64,000 nucleotides of DNA, from positions 62,001 to 126,000 of the forward strand of contig WYCW01000005.1 of assembly GCA_011392765.1 (NCBI GenBank), in the 5' to 3' direction. Origin of the DNA: Candidatus Thiosymbion ectosymbiont of Catanema sp. Cochon2018 (GTDB lineage Bacteria > Pseudomonadota > Gammaproteobacteria > Chromatiales > Chromatiaceae). Below, piece after piece: positions 1 through 11,227 of this stretch. A program made the translations under genes and the position numbers. Below the pieces are notes generated by a model that searched no databases, had not been told where the DNA came from, and saw only the letters and a list, made by a program, of their open reading frames with translations. Position 1 is the stretch's first letter; every line of letters starts with the position of its first letter.

Positions 1-15
1 TTAAAAGATCGACTG

Positions 16-169
16 GTACATCGTTTCGCTCGATATTGCGGGTAGGTTCGTAGTTGGGCAAAGGCGCACCAGGGATGGTGCGCCGTGCCCAACGAACTGT
101 GGATGTTGGGCACACTGCCCCCGGCAAGCTTTGCCCAACCTGCTCGCAATATCAAGCGAAACGAGGTAC
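16..169. repeat. palindromic interspersed repeat (GTAC ends)
   Basis: The two ends are imperfect inverted copies (GTACATCGTTTCGCTCGATA on the left, its near complement ending in GAGGTAC on the right), with a GGGCAAAG / CTTTGCCC core. Related sequence occurs near 43160-43260. An IS1-family element begins at the next base. Confidence 0.6.
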
Positions 170-200
170 GGTAGTGTTCTAACTTTGTTGCTTAAGGATT

Positions 201-701
201 TCAAACGGCGGCGCCGAACTCATAACGATTCACGAATAATCCGATGACAATATCGTGCATTTGATTCAGTTTTGAAAAACAAATCGTCTTACGCGCAAGC
301 CGCTTGATTCGCGTCCGTAGCGTCAAATGTTTGCGTTCTATTTTCTGCGTGTTTTGTTTTCCAACGACATGTTTTTCGGGATCTAAATGGCGCTTATAGG
401 CACCCCAGTCGTCGGTATAAAAACGGGTAATCCCAAATGGCTCTAATAACCCTTTTAATTCAAGAAAAACCTCATCTCGACGTTTCCCGAATACATAAGC
501 CAACACCTTACCCGTGGCCCGATCAATAGCATGCCACAACCATCTTTGATTGGCTTTACTCCCTACATAACTCCACATCTCATCCATTTCAACGGTGGCG
601 CCTTGCTTGCTAACATCATGATAATCCTCTACTTTTAGAATATCTACCACAATCTGCTCAGGCGTGTGGGTCGCTAAAAAATCGTGATTCACGGCATGCA
701 A
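201..701 (-). CDS. insB: IS1-family transposase, InsB (DDE) part
   Basis: 166 residues. This is the catalytic half of an IS1 transposase: DEMWSYVG supplies the first acidic residue, FYTDDWGAYKRH the second, and the QKIERKHLTLRTRIKRLARKT stretch the C-terminal IS1 signature. It is normally made as a frameshift fusion with the upstream InsA, whose 3' end it overlaps by 13 bases. The separate ATG start is probably not the main route of expression. The protein is the same as that of the copy at 31213-31713, so it is probably active or recently so. Confidence 0.92.
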   Translation of the reverse strand: MHAVNHDFLATHTPEQIVVDILKVEDYHDVSKQGATVEMDEMWSYVGSKANQRWLWHAIDRATGKVLAYVFGKRRDEVFLELKGLLEPFGITRFYTDDWGAYKRHLDPEKHVVGKQNTQKIERKHLTLRTRIKRLARKTICFSKLNQMHDIVIGLFVNRYEFGAAV

Positions 702-976
702 CTCGGGTTCTTTTTTTTTAATTCATTGATAACGGTCACAGGACTGATACCCAGTACCCGCGCGGTATCACGAATGCCGCTGCCATTCAGTGCCATCTCA
801 ATGATTTGTTGTTTCGTTTCCGGTAACCGCCCTTTCTCGGAATAATCCTGGATAAACGTTTTGCCCTCACAGGCCTGTTCTTTGCAAATAAAACGCTGCT
901 TGCCATTGCTGGTGTTGCCATGTTTAGTAACATCAATACCATTGCAGACAGGGCATTTTACGGGTAGTAATACCAT
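689..976 (-). CDS. insA: IS1-family InsA, zinc-finger/HTH DNA-binding protein
   Basis: 95 residues. The N-terminus has the IS1 zinc ribbon (CPVCNG near residue 8, then CKEQAC near residue 31), followed by an HTH-like segment (GSGIRDTARVLGISPVTVI). In IS1 this protein binds the terminal inverted repeats and acts as a repressor; fused by -1 frameshifting to InsB it becomes the transposase. The codons AATTAAAAAAAAAG near its 3' end are the candidate slippery site. It is the same as the copy at 31701-31988. Confidence 0.92.
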   Translation of the reverse strand: MVLLPVKCPVCNGIDVTKHGNTSNGKQRFICKEQACEGKTFIQDYSEKGRLPETKQQIIEMALNGSGIRDTARVLGISPVTVINELKKKNPSCMP

Positions 977-1100
977 AAGAGTTTCCTCGGTAAAATTTTG
1001 TTCGGTTAATAGCTTAAAGCTCAGGTAATTATATCAAGTGATTTATAATTAAGCAACAAAGTAATAACACTACCGATCATTTCATCTAATTTTGTTCGTT

Positions 1101-1192
1101 GTCATCTCGAGCGAAGCGAGAAACCTTGTGCGTTGGAGGCCCTTGCCAAGCTGAGAAGATCTCTCCCTTCGGTCGAGATGACAGGAAAGTTC
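1101..1192. repeat. inverted repeat downstream of alaS
   Basis: GTCATCTCGAGCGAA on the left is mirrored by TTCGGTCGAGATGAC on the right, about 60 bases apart. It lies just beyond the alaS stop and could fold into a hairpin that ends or stabilises the message. It also resembles the GTCATCTCGA repeats scattered through many proteobacterial genomes. No T-tract follows, so it is not called a terminator. Confidence 0.5.
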
Positions 1193-1215
1193 TGATGAAG
1201 CGAGATACTGGCGCC

Positions 1216-3819
<2,604 letters not shown>

Positions 3820-4017
3820 GGGATAAACTCGCTTCGGGGCAATGACGGGGGTAATGCTTTAGAGACTGTCTAAAAAGGCAGTCTCCGAGTACCCCTTTGT
3901 AGCTTTGTGCCTTTGTGTGATGTTCTTCTTTCTCACACAAAGCCACAAAGACACGAAGAATTTTTCATTAAATTATAGAGATTTTATTTGGATTTGTACC
4001 GGAACGAACCACACCGA

Positions 4018-4089
4018 AGAACCACAGAGGCAGACACGGATAAACACAGATTGTGATCCATGTTTATCCGTGTCTGCCTCCGTGGTTCT
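4018..4089. repeat. inverted repeat, CACGGATAAACA family
   Basis: Arms AGAACCACAGAGGCAGACAC and its complement enclose about 14 bases. A related hairpin lies at 33281-33336. The rest of the 3820-4235 gap between alaS and fic holds further low-complexity repeats (CTTTGTG/CACAAAG words around 3905-3955, and AGAGACTGTCTAAAAAGG at 3861, which recurs at 11740, 36722 and 47705) and no convincing gene. Confidence 0.6.
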
Positions 4090-4235
4090 CATACAGTACA
4101 GTAAAAACCCTAATACCACTTGTAGTTTGGACTTATGCCGGCAAGCCCTTGACCACATAATTGTAAGGAAATGGTCTCCGAATTTTTACTATGTTGCGCT
4201 AGGGACAACAAGATTACGGCACCACCAAAAAAATC

Positions 4236-5411
4236 TCATTCGAGCGGTTCCGATGCTTCGGTTTCATAATCCGCAAAGAGCCGGATATAGGGCGCATAGC
4301 GGAAAAGGCGATTCCGGGTTCGGCCGGTGATTTCTTCCAGCAGACCCATTTCTTCGAGGCGTTTCACCAACTGGTTGGCGGCGGCAAAGCTGGTGCCGAT
4401 AACGGCCTCGACATCCTTGACCGATACGATAGGTTTCTCGTACAGGGTTTCGAGTACACGGTGCCCGTTACCTGCTGCGTAACCCAATGTTTCGGTAATG
4501 CCGTTGCGATGGTCCTCGCGCATTTTCAGGATTCGTCGGGCGGTCTCGGTCGCTTGCTCGCTCACCTCGATAATGCCGTGAAGAAAAAACAAAAACCAGT
4601 CTTCCCATGCCCCCAGATCGCGTATGGCCTGCAATCGATCATAATAGGCCTGCTGGTAACGTTTGAAATAATGCGACAGATACAGTACCGGTTTGTGCAA
4701 CACGTCGCTGCTGCACAGCAGAAAAGTGATTAACAGACGTCCGATACGGCCGTTACCGTCCAGGAAGGGATGGATGGTCTCGAATTGGGCGTGGGCCATG
4801 CCGATCTTGACCAGGATAGGGAGGTCGTCTCTTCGGTGGAGGAATCGTTCGAGATCGGAGAGCATCTCCGGTATCCGGTCCGGGGGAGGGGGTACGAAAA
4901 TGGCCTCGTTCAGCGTACATCCGGCGGGGCCGATCCAGTTCTGGCTGGTGCGTAGCTCCCCCGGCGCCAGCCGGCTTCCGCGAACATTTTGTAACAGATG
5001 TTGGTGGATTTCCCGGATCAGACGCACCGAAACAGGCAATGTTTCCAGCCGTTGCAAACCATAGCGCATGGCCTCGATGTAGTTGAGTATTTCGCCCACA
5101 TCGCCGGGATCTCCCCGGTTGAAGATCTTGGCCTCCGCCGCCAGCACATCCTGTAATGAGCTTTGGGTGCCCTCGATCTGGCTGGAGAGTACAGCCTCCT
5201 TGCGGATATACATGAAAACGAACAGATCGGGATTGGGCAGCGTGAGTACGGAGCCGTCGAGTCGTCCGAGCGCGCGATCCGCCTGGGATAACGGCGCCTG
5301 AAGCTCCCGCATCTCCAAAGGCGGTTGCGGCGGCAAGGGTTCGGGGATGAAGGCCCGATAACCCGTGGGTCGAGCGACATATCGTCCGGCTCGGTATTGC
5401 ATGGGTGCCAT
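4236..5411 (-). CDS. Fic family protein (AMP-transferase type)
   Basis: 391 residues. Fic enzymes usually move AMP from ATP onto a hydroxyl of a target protein. An N-terminal Fic_N region carries SSQIEG at residues 76-81, which fits the inhibitory helix motif (S/T)xxxE(G/N) of self-restrained class II Fic proteins. The catalytic loop HPFLDGNGRIGR is at 214-225, with all of the HxFx(D/E)GNGRxxR residues present. A C-terminal winged-helix segment (about 310-370) resembles DNA-binding tails of this Fic subgroup. The start could also be the ATG three codons in (MQYRAGRY). It sits alone between recX and alaS, a position normally occupied by nothing, so it is probably acquired. The target is unknown. 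Confidence 0.9.
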   Translation of the reverse strand: MAPMQYRAGRYVARPTGYRAFIPEPLPPQPPLEMRELQAPLSQADRALGRLDGSVLTLPNPDLFVFMYIRKEAVLSSQIEGTQSSLQDVLAAEAKIFNRGDPGDVGEILNYIEAMRYGLQRLETLPVSVRLIREIHQHLLQNVRGSRLAPGELRTSQNWIGPAGCTLNEAIFVPPPPDRIPEMLSDLERFLHRRDDLPILVKIGMAHAQFETIHPFLDGNGRIGRLLITFLLCSSDVLHKPVLYLSHYFKRYQQAYYDRLQAIRDLGAWEDWFLFFLHGIIEVSEQATETARRILKMREDHRNGITETLGYAAGNGHRVLETLYEKPIVSVKDVEAVIGTSFAAANQLVKRLEEMGLLEEITGRTRNRLFRYAPYIRLFADYETEASEPLE

Positions 5412-5554
5412 GTTACAAGCCGAAGGTCATGCGCGGAAACCATGAATCCATATTATAGGCTGGCTAACATATACAGCGTACAGAGCGCTATATTAAAGCA
5501 AGACTATAATATGGTTGCGTTCCGGGAATTCTGTGGTTCGAACAAGGGTCCGGG

Positions 5555-6001
5555 TCAGAATTCGTCCCTGCCGTCCAGAAAGCCGGCGATCAGCTCCGTG
5601 GGAAACCCCCGATATTCCAGGAACCGGGCCCGTTGCGCGTGCGCCTTGGCATCACAGGCACGCCCGGGGCCGAACCGCTTGTCATGGGCCTTGGATAGCG
5701 CAGCCGACCATTCCCGCGGCGAGCGCTCCAGATAGGACTCGATCAGCGCGTCGGCAAGGCCCCGGTGGCGCAGTTCCTGGCGGATCCGCACGGGTCCGAA
5801 CCCCTTGCGGACCCGCTCGGCGACATAGGACTCGACCATCCGCCGATCGCTCACCAGGCCGCGCTCGGCCAGGTCCTCAATAAGTCGCTCGACCGCCGCT
5901 GTGGCGTAACCGCAGGCACCCAGCTTGCGCTCGAGCTCCCGGCGGCTGTGCTCCCGCGACGCCAGAAACTTGAGCGCGGCACGTTCGATGTCCGATTCCA
6001 G
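5555..6001 (-). CDS. recX: regulatory protein RecX
   Basis: 148 residues if started at the CTG at 6001; RecX binds RecA filaments and limits their activity. The three-helix repeats are visible: LASREHSRRELERKLGACGY, VERLIEDLAERGLVSDRRMV, SYVAERVRKGFGPVRIRQEL, then a degenerate C-terminal repeat. The first conventional start (GTG at 5854) would remove about 50 conserved residues. No ATG, GTG or TTG exists upstream in frame before a stop. A strong AGGAGG lies inside the last codons of recA, seven bases before CTG 6001, which is therefore the preferred start. Translation is probably coupled to recA, whose stop is only two bases away. Confidence 0.9.
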   Translation of the reverse strand: MESDIERAALKFLASREHSRRELERKLGACGYATAAVERLIEDLAERGLVSDRRMVESYVAERVRKGFGPVRIRQELRHRGLADALIESYLERSPREWSAALSKAHDKRFGPGRACDAKAHAQRARFLEYRGFPTELIAGFLDGRDEF

Positions 6002-6003
6002 GA

Positions 6004-7038
6004 TCAGGCCTCCTGAGGCTGTGGGTCAGCCGTTTCGGCATTGCCGGTCTGGGGCAGCAGCAGATCGCGGATCTTGGTTTCGATCCCTCGGGCCAGCTCG
6101 GCATTCTCCTTGAGAAAGCCGCGCACATTGTCCTTGCCCTGTCCGATCCGGTTGCCGTCGTAGCTGTACCAGGCCCCGGATTTTTCGACGATGCCTTGTT
6201 GCACGCCGAGATCGATGATCTCGCCTTCTCGGGAAATCCCCTCCCCATAGAGAATATCGAAATTGACCTGCTTGAAGGGCGGCGCCACCTTGTTCTTGAC
6301 CACCTTGACCTTGGTCTCGTTGCCGATGACCTCTTCTCCCTTCTTGATGGCCCCGGTGCGCCGGATATCGAGTCGGACCGAGGCGTAGAACTTGAGCGCA
6401 TTGCCGCCGGTCGTGGTCTCCGGATTACCGAACATGACCCCGATCTTCATCCGGATCTGGTTGATGAAGACGACCGCGCAATTGGAACGCTTGATATTCG
6501 CCGTGAGCTTGCGCAGGGCCTGAGACATGAGTCGCGCCTGCAGACCCACGTGGGAGTCGCCCATCTCGCCCTCGATCTCCGCCTTCGGGGTCAGGGCCGC
6601 GACCGAATCTACGACTACTACGTCCACGGCCCCCGAGCGCACCAACATATCGGTGATCTCCAGCGCCTGCTCGCCGGTGTCCGGCTGCGAGACCAGGAGC
6701 TCGTCCATGTTCACCCCCAGGCGCTCCGCGTAGCTCGGGTCGAGGGCATGCTCGGCGTCCACGAAGGCCGCGGTCCCGCCCAGCTTCTGGGCCTCGGCGA
6801 CTATGTGGAGGGTCAGGGTCGTCTTGCCGGAGGACTCCGGGCCATACACCTCGATCACCCGGCCCTTGGGCACCCCGCCGATCCCCAAGGCCACATCCAG
6901 CCCCAGGGAACCGGTGGAGATGGCCTCCAGGTTGCGCACCGCCCCCACATCGCCCATACGCATGACCGAGCCCTTGCCGAACTGCTTCTCGATCTGACCC
7001 AGGGCGGCTGCCAACGCCCGCTTGCGGTTATCGTCCAT
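6004..7038 (-). CDS. recA: recombinase RecA
   Basis: 344 residues, the usual length. It forms ATP-dependent filaments on single-stranded DNA for strand exchange and triggers LexA self-cleavage. Walker A is GPESSGKT at residues 66-73. Walker B ([13 protein letters not shown]) and the DNA-binding loop regions ([37 protein letters not shown]) are intact. recX follows in the same transcript. The 120 bases upstream show a GGAG ribosome site but no clear CTGT-N8-ACAG LexA box, so SOS control is not visible here. Confidence 0.99.
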   Translation of the reverse strand: MDDNRKRALAAALGQIEKQFGKGSVMRMGDVGAVRNLEAISTGSLGLDVALGIGGVPKGRVIEVYGPESSGKTTLTLHIVAEAQKLGGTAAFVDAEHALDPSYAERLGVNMDELLVSQPDTGEQALEITDMLVRSGAVDVVVVDSVAALTPKAEIEGEMGDSHVGLQARLMSQALRKLTANIKRSNCAVVFINQIRMKIGVMFGNPETTTGGNALKFYASVRLDIRRTGAIKKGEEVIGNETKVKVVKNKVAPPFKQVNFDILYGEGISREGEIIDLGVQQGIVEKSGAWYSYDGNRIGQGKDNVRGFLKENAELARGIETKIRDLLLPQTGNAETADPQPQEA

Positions 7039-7199
7039 CTAATCTCCGGGCCCGGCCCCCTGGCGAGGGACGGGCTGCACCTGCGGCGCCTGATTGATAG
7101 CTGGAAGTGGAACGGCAACGCGACCAAGCACGCCGCCATTGACGCTTACATTATTCCATAGGATGAGGATGCCGTCAGGGTAAGCACCCATAAATTTCA

Positions 7200-7735
7200 G
7201 GGCGAATGCCTGTAAATTTCCTAGCGAGGCTTCGCCTCAGACCGACGAGACATGAGGCCCCGAAAGCCCCCTTCCCGTAAGGCCCCATCTCGTACACCTG
7301 ACCAACCGTTAGAGAGCTTGGGTAGGTCGAAATCGAAATCGAAATCGGGATCGCAATCGGAATTTCGATCCCGATCCCGATTTGTGCACTGCATAAACTT
7401 GACTCATTGGTAAAGATTCGGGTCCCTCAAGGATCCCAGCGAGGCGTTGCCTCAGACCGACGAGGCGTGATCATCGCTCTCTCGCGATCGAAAACGGAAC
7501 CGTGATCGTAATCGGAGACGCAAGGCAAAGCGGGCATGGAAAACCTGATGGCTACGGGTTTCGACCCGGCACCTGGCCGGGACCTCCGGATGCCACGATC
7601 GGCGAAAGTATTCTGTCTCTCCTACGGCGGCTTCGATCACGATTACGATTACGATTACGACTACGAGAGAGGTTAGACGTTGGCGAAATTTGACTCATTT
7701 GCACAAAATCTGGTCATTCAAGGAATCCTAGCCTC
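7200..7735. repeat. interspersed repeat block with ATCGAAATCGGG microsatellite
   Basis: This fills the recA-side gap (7161-7754). Two related stretches contain hexamer-like runs of (A/G)TCG(A/G)A(A/G) at 7329-7382 and 7635-7672. Each is joined to conserved flanks such as TGCCTCAGACCGACGAG and TTGACTCATT. Other copies are near 18187-18310, 32949-33235 and 44620-44776. No gene is evident. Confidence 0.6.
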
Positions 7736-7754
7736 AAGACGAAATCGATACGGC

Positions 7755-8015
7755 TCACAGCGCGGCGCCTAGCTTGTCCAATTGGTCCCGGAAGTGTCTC
7801 TGCAGGCCGTCGATCGACTCGTACTCGGTGTAGAAATGCCCGAGTTCTCCGAGCTTCTGCTGGAAATCCCATAGTGATGTCAGATCATCGCGGTTGCTCG
7901 CACTGGTTGAGACCCTGGCCTTCCGGAAATAGGTGTAGATCCTCGGCTTGCCGGTGTCCCGGAACCTCTGGTGGACGACGCTGAATTCTCCGGCCGTGCA
8001 TTTACCTGCCGGCAT
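7755..8015 (-). CDS. small protein or C-terminal fragment, function unknown
   Basis: 86 residues, 27 bases downstream of the Roc-COR-TIR gene on the same strand. The core reads GKPRIYTYFRKA followed by an acidic/aromatic segment (SLWDFQQKLGELGHFYTEY, then LQRHFRDQLDKL). That pattern resembles the C-terminal end of nucleotide-binding sensor or effector domains seen beside TIR and SEFIR proteins, but I cannot name the family. The short length and abrupt beginning suggest a remnant of a larger gene or a small accessory partner of its neighbour. Confidence 0.5.
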   Translation of the reverse strand: MPAGKCTAGEFSVVHQRFRDTGKPRIYTYFRKARVSTSASNRDDLTSLWDFQQKLGELGHFYTEYESIDGLQRHFRDQLDKLGAAL

Positions 8016-8042
8016 ATTGAACTAAGTGAGGAATGTCGACAT

Positions 8043-10841
8043 TCACCGAGTCGGATGGCGTTGTCGGTACGCCTCCAGGATCAGGTCTGCGATCTCTGCT
8101 GCGGATCGGCCCTTCGGCTTGATTCCAAAGCTCACGGCCGGCCAGCCCGGGATCTCGGTGTCGTCGAGGTGAACAGGGATGACAGCGTCGTCTGCGCGGC
8201 GGTCGAGCAGGATACCGCGGATCGTTTCCCACTCCAGCAAGGGCCAGGATTTGGTGTAGTGCTCGGAAAAGAATGGAATGACCAGTTCGGCCTGCTGGTA
8301 GAAGCCCTGGAGCTTCAGGTCGCCGCTGTTGCCGAGTAACCGGGCTTCGTACCACTCGTCGTAAAACACGCGGTCGCGTCCAAGGGCTTTTGCGAGACGC
8401 TCGACGATTTTGAGAACAAACGGCCGATCCTCGCCGGGAAACGAAACGGCGATCGCAAACGATTCGTCAAGGTCAGTCGGTTCTTGGGCCCACTCCGGCC
8501 ACCGCTCCAGCTTCAGCCCGTCGAGCAGTTCCAGCACACTGACGTCGGCGTAGTCGGGCGGCTTGGGGCACTCGATCGTCGGCTTGCGTCGATGCTTGCG
8601 GTCGATCAATTCCTTCTGCTCGAATATCGCTGGCTCTTTCAGGTTGGCACAGGTGTCGCAGATGCACGGCACCCACTTGCCGACTTTGTCCTTGAGTCCC
8701 TGGAAGCTGTCGTTCAGGGCGTCCAGGTCGCCGGCGATGACACTCAGCAGCGCCTGCTGTTCCGGGCCACGGCTGCGGAGCGCGATTTCGTTGCCCCGCG
8801 CGGTCGTCTCCACCAGCACTTGTGTGCCATCGTGCTCGAACAGCGCCCCGGACGACCAGCACAGGTCCGGCTGCTCCACGAAACGGTGCATCCGCACAAT
8901 CAGCCGGCTCACCAGGCCCTTGGGCAGGAACTCGTAGCGGTAGGTCAGCACCAGGTCACCGGGCCTGGCCCAGTCGCTCAGTGCCGGCGGCTTCGACGGC
9001 GAGAGGTGTTGGGGAACCAACCAGGTCTCCTTATCCGTATCCGGCAGCCGATAACAGAGCTCGAACCGGACCATCAGGGCACGCAGTTCTATGTCCTTGT
9101 CCACAAAACCCCGGTCGGACCACAGGTAGTCGCAGTCGGCCAGCGTGAACCGGCCTTTTCGCGCCTTCACCCCTTCATCGTCCAGGATGCGGAACACCGC
9201 GTCCGTCACCCACTGGTTCTGCAGAAACACCGTGCGACGCAGCTCCGGCGGATGCTGGAAGTGTAGGAACACGCCCAAGTCGTGCAGATATTGGCTCAAG
9301 TGCAGCGCCTTGTCGCGGTCCGGTTCGAGATGACGCTCGTAGACCGCGAAGTACTGGTCCAGCGGGATGTGTGGCCGGGTCCGCGCCAAGTCTTCCAAAT
9401 CCCTGCGAATCGCGACCCACTTGGCCGGCACGTCCTCGCCGATGTGCGGCAACCGCTGGGCGAAGTGTTCCACCGCCTGGCGCAGGCTGTCTGCGGCGCC
9501 CGGATGTTCCAGGTTGCCCCGATGGAACACCTGCACATTGGGAAACCGTCCTTTAATGCCCGCCTCGTCGATCGGCTTGCTCCGTCCTCCTTTCTCGTTC
9601 TGAAAGATCAGCAGCGGGCTGCGTTCGCTGAGCGTCTCGACCACCTCCAGCCAGAACTTAAAACCCTCGTCATGGATGGATTTGTGATCGCTGCGGGTGT
9701 CGTCGACCAGCACGTACAGGGAACGTTTTGTGAGAAAGAACTGGTGGGTGGCGTGATAGATCTGCTGGCCGCCGAAATCCCAGCTATTGAGCCGGAAGCT
9801 GCGTCCACCGGAGATCGGGAAGTCATATCGGTGGATGTGGATGCCGCGGGTGGTCTCGTCTTCGGTGGGCAGGTCCAGTTCGGGCCGAAACATACGGCGC
9901 AGCAGGCTGGTCTTTCCGGATCCGCCCTCGCCGACGATCAGCAGTTTGGCTTCAAACAGCCGATCCACGCCCTGGGCTTCGATTTCCCGGAAGTAGTTGC
10001 GCACCGCCTCCGGCCCTTGCTGAACCACTTCCGGGGACGGATGCGTCAGCGGACAGTCCTCCACATAGATGCCCGGTCCTGACGAGTACTTCCATTCGAC
10101 CGGCAGGCCGGCCAGGACCAATGACTTCAAGGGCGACAGATCCGTCACCCCGGTCTCCGCGATGTCCAGCGTCGAAAGCGGCAGCTGCGCCAGCGGAGCG
10201 ACCGTCGTGACCCGCTTGTTGGATCTAAGATAAAGAGTGACTAGCCCCGTCAGGTGTTGGCCGATGGCCGCGACGGCTTCGTCGCCCACCTCGTTGTAGC
10301 CCAGATAGAGCGAGGTGAGCTGGCCGAGATGCTCGGCGACAGCCCGGGCGCCGGCATCGCCCACTCCGTTGAGGTCCAGATGGAGCGAGGTGAGCTGGCC
10401 GAGATACTCGGCGATTGCCCGGGCACCGACATCGCCCACTTGGTTCCCCCACAGATAAAGCGTTGTGAGCTGGCTAAGGTGCTCCGCGATCGCCCGGGTG
10501 CCGGCATCGCCTACCCCGTTGTTCCTCAGATGGAGCGAGGTGAGCTGGCCGAGATACTCGGCGATGGCGGCGGCGTCCTCGTCCCGCAGGTCGAGCGACC
10601 GGAGTGTGAGGGTTTGCAGCCGGTCGAGTCGCAACAACTCGCGGGGCAGCCCGGACAGTTCGCCCGTCAGTCGATACACGACCCGGTCCTGAAGTTTCTT
10701 CGGCCAGTCGTCCGGCGATACGGACAGCAGGACCTTTGATCCGATCAGAGCCAGGTCGGTCGTCCGGCCGTCGTCGAGCCGTGTCAGCAGGTCCGGCAAC
10801 TCGTCCGGAGCAATGCGCCGCAACGTCGTTTCCTTCGTCAT
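8043..10841 (-). CDS. LRR-Roc-COR-TIR (Roco) protein
   Basis: 932 residues in a clear domain series. Residues 70-240 hold six or seven leucine-rich repeats of the ribonuclease-inhibitor type (AIAEYLGQLTSLHL and variants), with matching repeats in the DNA. Residues 295-460 are a Roc GTPase: P-loop GEGGSGKT at 304-311 and switch II WDFGGQ at 354-359. A COR dimerisation region follows, then a CICDTC pair that may bind metal. Residues 794-932 form a TIR domain (SFAIAVSFPGEDRP, then WPLLE at 866-870, matching the WxxxE motif of NAD-cleaving bacterial TIRs). Sensor, switch and effector in one chain suggest abortive-infection defence; that role is inference. No signal peptide or membrane segment is seen. 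Confidence 0.9.
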   Translation of the reverse strand: MTKETTLRRIAPDELPDLLTRLDDGRTTDLALIGSKVLLSVSPDDWPKKLQDRVVYRLTGELSGLPRELLRLDRLQTLTLRSLDLRDEDAAAIAEYLGQLTSLHLRNNGVGDAGTRAIAEHLSQLTTLYLWGNQVGDVGARAIAEYLGQLTSLHLDLNGVGDAGARAVAEHLGQLTSLYLGYNEVGDEAVAAIGQHLTGLVTLYLRSNKRVTTVAPLAQLPLSTLDIAETGVTDLSPLKSLVLAGLPVEWKYSSGPGIYVEDCPLTHPSPEVVQQGPEAVRNYFREIEAQGVDRLFEAKLLIVGEGGSGKTSLLRRMFRPELDLPTEDETTRGIHIHRYDFPISGGRSFRLNSWDFGGQQIYHATHQFFLTKRSLYVLVDDTRSDHKSIHDEGFKFWLEVVETLSERSPLLIFQNEKGGRSKPIDEAGIKGRFPNVQVFHRGNLEHPGAADSLRQAVEHFAQRLPHIGEDVPAKWVAIRRDLEDLARTRPHIPLDQYFAVYERHLEPDRDKALHLSQYLHDLGVFLHFQHPPELRRTVFLQNQWVTDAVFRILDDEGVKARKGRFTLADCDYLWSDRGFVDKDIELRALMVRFELCYRLPDTDKETWLVPQHLSPSKPPALSDWARPGDLVLTYRYEFLPKGLVSRLIVRMHRFVEQPDLCWSSGALFEHDGTQVLVETTARGNEIALRSRGPEQQALLSVIAGDLDALNDSFQGLKDKVGKWVPCICDTCANLKEPAIFEQKELIDRKHRRKPTIECPKPPDYADVSVLELLDGLKLERWPEWAQEPTDLDESFAIAVSFPGEDRPFVLKIVERLAKALGRDRVFYDEWYEARLLGNSGDLKLQGFYQQAELVIPFFSEHYTKSWPLLEWETIRGILLDRRADDAVIPVHLDDTEIPGWPAVSFGIKPKGRSAAEIADLILEAYRQRHPTR

Positions 10842-10875
10842 GTCACGATGTTTACTCTGCCGCGCTAGCCAATCG

Positions 10876-10960
10876 TACAGGATTAACAGGATTTTCAGGA
10901 TTAACAGGATTTTTTGTCGAGACAGAATACAAAAATCCTGTAAATCCTGTGTAATCCTGT
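10876..10960. repeat. inverted repeat, ACAGGATTAACAGG family
   Basis: ACAGGATTAACAGGATTTT is mirrored by AAAATCCTGTAAATCCTG. A second copy is at 40252-40405. Homology continues to the right (CCTATTGGGGGTTCGCGACG) and is shared with the left edge of that copy. Confidence 0.65.
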
Positions 10961-11041
10961 CCTATTGGGGGTTCGCGACGAAGCTCGAGTTGGGCAAAGG
11001 CTAAGATAAATAGTCCCAATTGCGTTTCCATGCCGGAGCGT

Positions 11042-11194
11042 CAATGCCATTAAGTTAGTCGCTGGTTGCTTACCGGTGCGGAAGAGAAAACTACGAATCA
11101 CGCGAATCGGCGCGAATCCGATTCGCGGGGATTCGCGTGATTCGTAGTTTTTCCTCTGGTTTGCCGACTGGCAACGCTTAACTTAATGGCATTG
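11042..11194. repeat. MITE-like palindrome with CAATGCCATTAAGTTA ends
   Basis: Perfect 16-base terminal inverted repeats CAATGCCATTAAGTTA / TAACTTAATGGCATTG enclose a second large palindrome (AAAACTACGAATCACGCGAA and its complement). It has no coding capacity. A copy lacking the right end is at 28488-28617, a lone end forms the 3' end of the DUF4143 ATPase gene at 13264, and core fragments occur at 31075 and 52078. Confidence 0.75.
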
Positions 11195-11227
11195 ACGCTG
11201 GAGCGTGGGAACGAGCCAGCCAAGTTC

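Larger units (their letters stand above)
170..1074 (-). mobile_element. IS1-family insertion sequence, copy A1 (905 bp)
   Basis: The terminal inverted repeats start GGTAGTGTT and continue into ACTTTGTTGCTTA. It carries overlapping insA and insB on the minus strand with a run of nine T (A on the coding strand, 711-719) at the overlap, the usual place for the -1 frameshift that makes the InsAB' transposase. It appears identical to the copy at 31182-32086, with both encoded proteins the same. Flanks here (CGAGGTAC left, GATCATTT right) are not direct repeats, so this copy has either lost its target duplication or been rearranged. Confidence 0.92.

Noticed and set aside
5555-5854. RecX taken as a 99-residue protein from GTG 5854
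   Set aside because: About 50 conserved N-terminal residues lie in frame upstream, behind a strong ribosome site.
7039-7160. A LexA box upstream of recA
   Set aside because: No CTGT-N8-ACAG palindrome could be found in the 120 bases read.
6196-7161. A 321-codon plus-strand frame opposite recA
   Set aside because: Antisense to recA, with no recognisable domain.
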